Shown here: piece after piece, positions 63,283-64,000 of the stretch
Layout: the number at the start of each line of letters is the position of its first letter
Position numbering within the stretch: position 1 is the first letter of the stretch
Assembly (NCBI GenBank): GCA_035328465.1
Contig: DAOLIQ010000005.1
Location: 1-64,000, forward strand
Direction of reading: 5' to 3'
DNA from: JADJEI01 sp035328465
GTDB lineage: Bacteria > Bacteroidota > Ignavibacteria > Ignavibacteriales > Ignavibacteriaceae
DNA length: 64,000 bases
Translations under genes and position numbers: made by a program
Notes under the pieces: generated by a model
Told to the model about the DNA's origin: nothing
Databases searched by the model: none
The model's input: only the letters and a program-made list of their open reading frames with translations

Positions 63283-63357
63283 TCTTTGTGTTACTTAGTG
63301 AAATCCTTTGTGATACTTCGTGGTTAGTCCTTTTTCCCACCACAAAGGCGCACTAAG
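63283..63357. repeat. Imperfect inverted and direct repeat cluster (CTTTGTG...CTTAGTG type)
   Basis: CTTAGTG (63294-63300) and CCTTTGTG (63305-63312) are the reverse complements of CACTAAG (63351-63357) and CACAAAGG (63341-63348), giving a long hairpin with small internal loops. The left arm is itself a degenerate direct repeat (CTTTGTGTTACTTAGTG followed by CTTTGTGATACTTCGTG). It lies in the gap between convergent genes and looks like an interspersed noncoding repeat rather than a gene. Confidence 0.6.
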
Positions 63358-63372
63358 AATTTTCCCCTCGCT

Positions 63373-64000
63373 TTACCTTTTAATCACCGCCGACTGAACA
63401 CCAATCAAAAAAGCAAACACAAGCGAAAGTACGGGGGAGTTTATAAATCCCGCAACTAATGCAGACAGAAACAATCCTTCCGTTGCAAACAAAACGGCAT
63501 AAATAATTGTTCTTGCCTCCCCCCTATCTTTTCCCATAATCAGAAATTTTATCTGATAAAAAAATACAGAAAAAATTAAAAGCAGGTAAGAAGCTAAACC
63601 CATAAAGCCGCTTTCAAAATAAACTTCGAGCAGATCGTTGTGCCAGCTCCCAATTCCCTTGTCCGCAAAATCTTCTCTGTGTGGAAATACTTCCGTGAAT
63701 GTTTTCGGCCCATATCCAAGCAGGGGATGGGTTAAAAATATCTCACTCGCTCCTTTATAAATTATGTCACGGTCCGATAATTGTGTCGGCGCTTCAATCC
63801 TTTGATTCAACTGAATCGAATTATTCTGAAATGATATGTACGAAAGTGCTGCGGCAATAAGAATAATATAAATGAATTGCAGCGGTTTCATCCTTTTTAA
63901 TAGCAAAGATGCAATAAGCATTACAGCAGCAATTACAGAGTTCGCCCTGCCTAGTGAAGTAATTATTCCGGCAAGAATAACCGCAGCGGCAAATATTCTT
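63373..64000 (-). CDS. O-antigen ligase/polymerase family membrane protein, 5' end outside window
   Basis: C-terminal about 208 residues of a Wzy/WaaL-type polytopic protein; the frame is open to the window edge, so the ATG at 63921 is internal. Visible are membrane helices (FAAAVILAGIITSL, FIYIILIAAALSYISF, GLASYLLLIFSVFFY, IIYAVLFATEGLFLSALVAG, VLSLVFAFLIGVQS) and the large periplasmic loop carrying the family's conserved region: IEAPTQLSDRDIIYKGASEIF, THPLLGYGPKTF and GIGSWHNDLLEVYFESGFMG with the catalytic-type His. It joins or polymerises surface polysaccharide at the periplasmic face. The closing helices end at a stop near 63373. Confidence 0.88.
   Translation of the reverse strand, partial: RIFAAAVILAGIITSLGRANSVIAAVMLIASLLLKRMKPLQFIYIILIAAALSYISFQNNSIQLNQRIEAPTQLSDRDIIYKGASEIFLTHPLLGYGPKTFTEVFPHREDFADKGIGSWHNDLLEVYFESGFMGLASYLLLIFSVFFYQIKFLIMGKDRGEARTIIYAVLFATEGLFLSALVAGFINSPVLSLVFAFLIGVQSAVIKR

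Overview
This 64 kb window is an AT-rich, gene-dense bacterial chromosome segment, almost certainly from the Ignavibacteria branch of the Bacteroidota/Chlorobi group. The taxonomic call is an inference. It rests on three secreted proteins ending in type IX secretion (T9SS) sorting domains of the form YPNPFNPST...SGIYFYKLQAG, a one-protein hybrid two-component system with an AraC output, a DUF2723 membrane protein, GH92 and GH13 glycosidases, many outer-membrane beta-barrels, and TAnnTTTG-type -7 boxes. Three runs of exactly 100 N (9742-9841, 38050-38149, 58873-58972) are scaffold gaps. No rRNA, tRNA, CRISPR array, transposase or phage gene was seen.

Layout. 1-7.1 kb (+): a 5'-truncated hybrid sensor kinase/response regulator and two paralogous T9SS-exported beta-propeller proteins. 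7.2-14.3 kb (-): M48 protease, orphan TrpB2-type tryptophan synthase beta chain, an outer-membrane protein cut by a gap, a secreted GH13 amylase and a 777-residue coiled-coil protein. 14.7-17.5 kb (+): aminopeptidase P and a secreted alpha/beta hydrolase. 17.6-18.9 kb (-): beta-CASP metallo-beta-lactamase nuclease. 19.2-23.8 kb (+): queC-queF-glnD-murI. 23.9-30.9 kb: SLC13 transporter, a small charged protein, the DUF2723 protein, a GT9 glycosyltransferase and a LOG-family protein. 31.2-37.8 kb (-): two adjacent signalling kinases and a 1224-residue exported protease/propeller/barrel protein.

The most interesting region is 37.9-49.2 kb. Five tightly packed minus-strand genes encode a peptide-type ABC substrate-binding lipoprotein, two permeases, a Ser/Thr kinase-AAA-TPR protein and a sigma-54 activator with a GAFTNA loop. 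The two matching ABC ATPases are divergent, and directly downstream of the activator lies a secreted protein built from near-identical 16-residue units (48-bp DNA repeats). A good -24/-12 (sigma-54) promoter candidate precedes this repeat gene. Import, signalling and activation modules next to a secreted repeat precursor suggest a possible peptide-sensing or peptide-signalling cassette. This is a hypothesis, not a demonstrated function.

49.2-64 kb: a T9SS-exported propeller protein with an outer-membrane protein, a barrel-like protein, a CYTH-domain protein, rubrerythrin, an OmpA-family protein, a small membrane protein, a GH92 alpha-mannosidase (with a gap), an FxLYD-like protein, a DUF1684 lipoprotein, a GlmU-like nucleotidyltransferase, a small outer-membrane protein and the 3' part of an O-antigen ligase gene running off the right edge. 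Two short GC-rich palindromic repeats have inserted in frame inside coding sequences (about 2.9 kb and 5.8 kb). For the second, the neighbouring paralogue lacks the insert and serves as a natural control.
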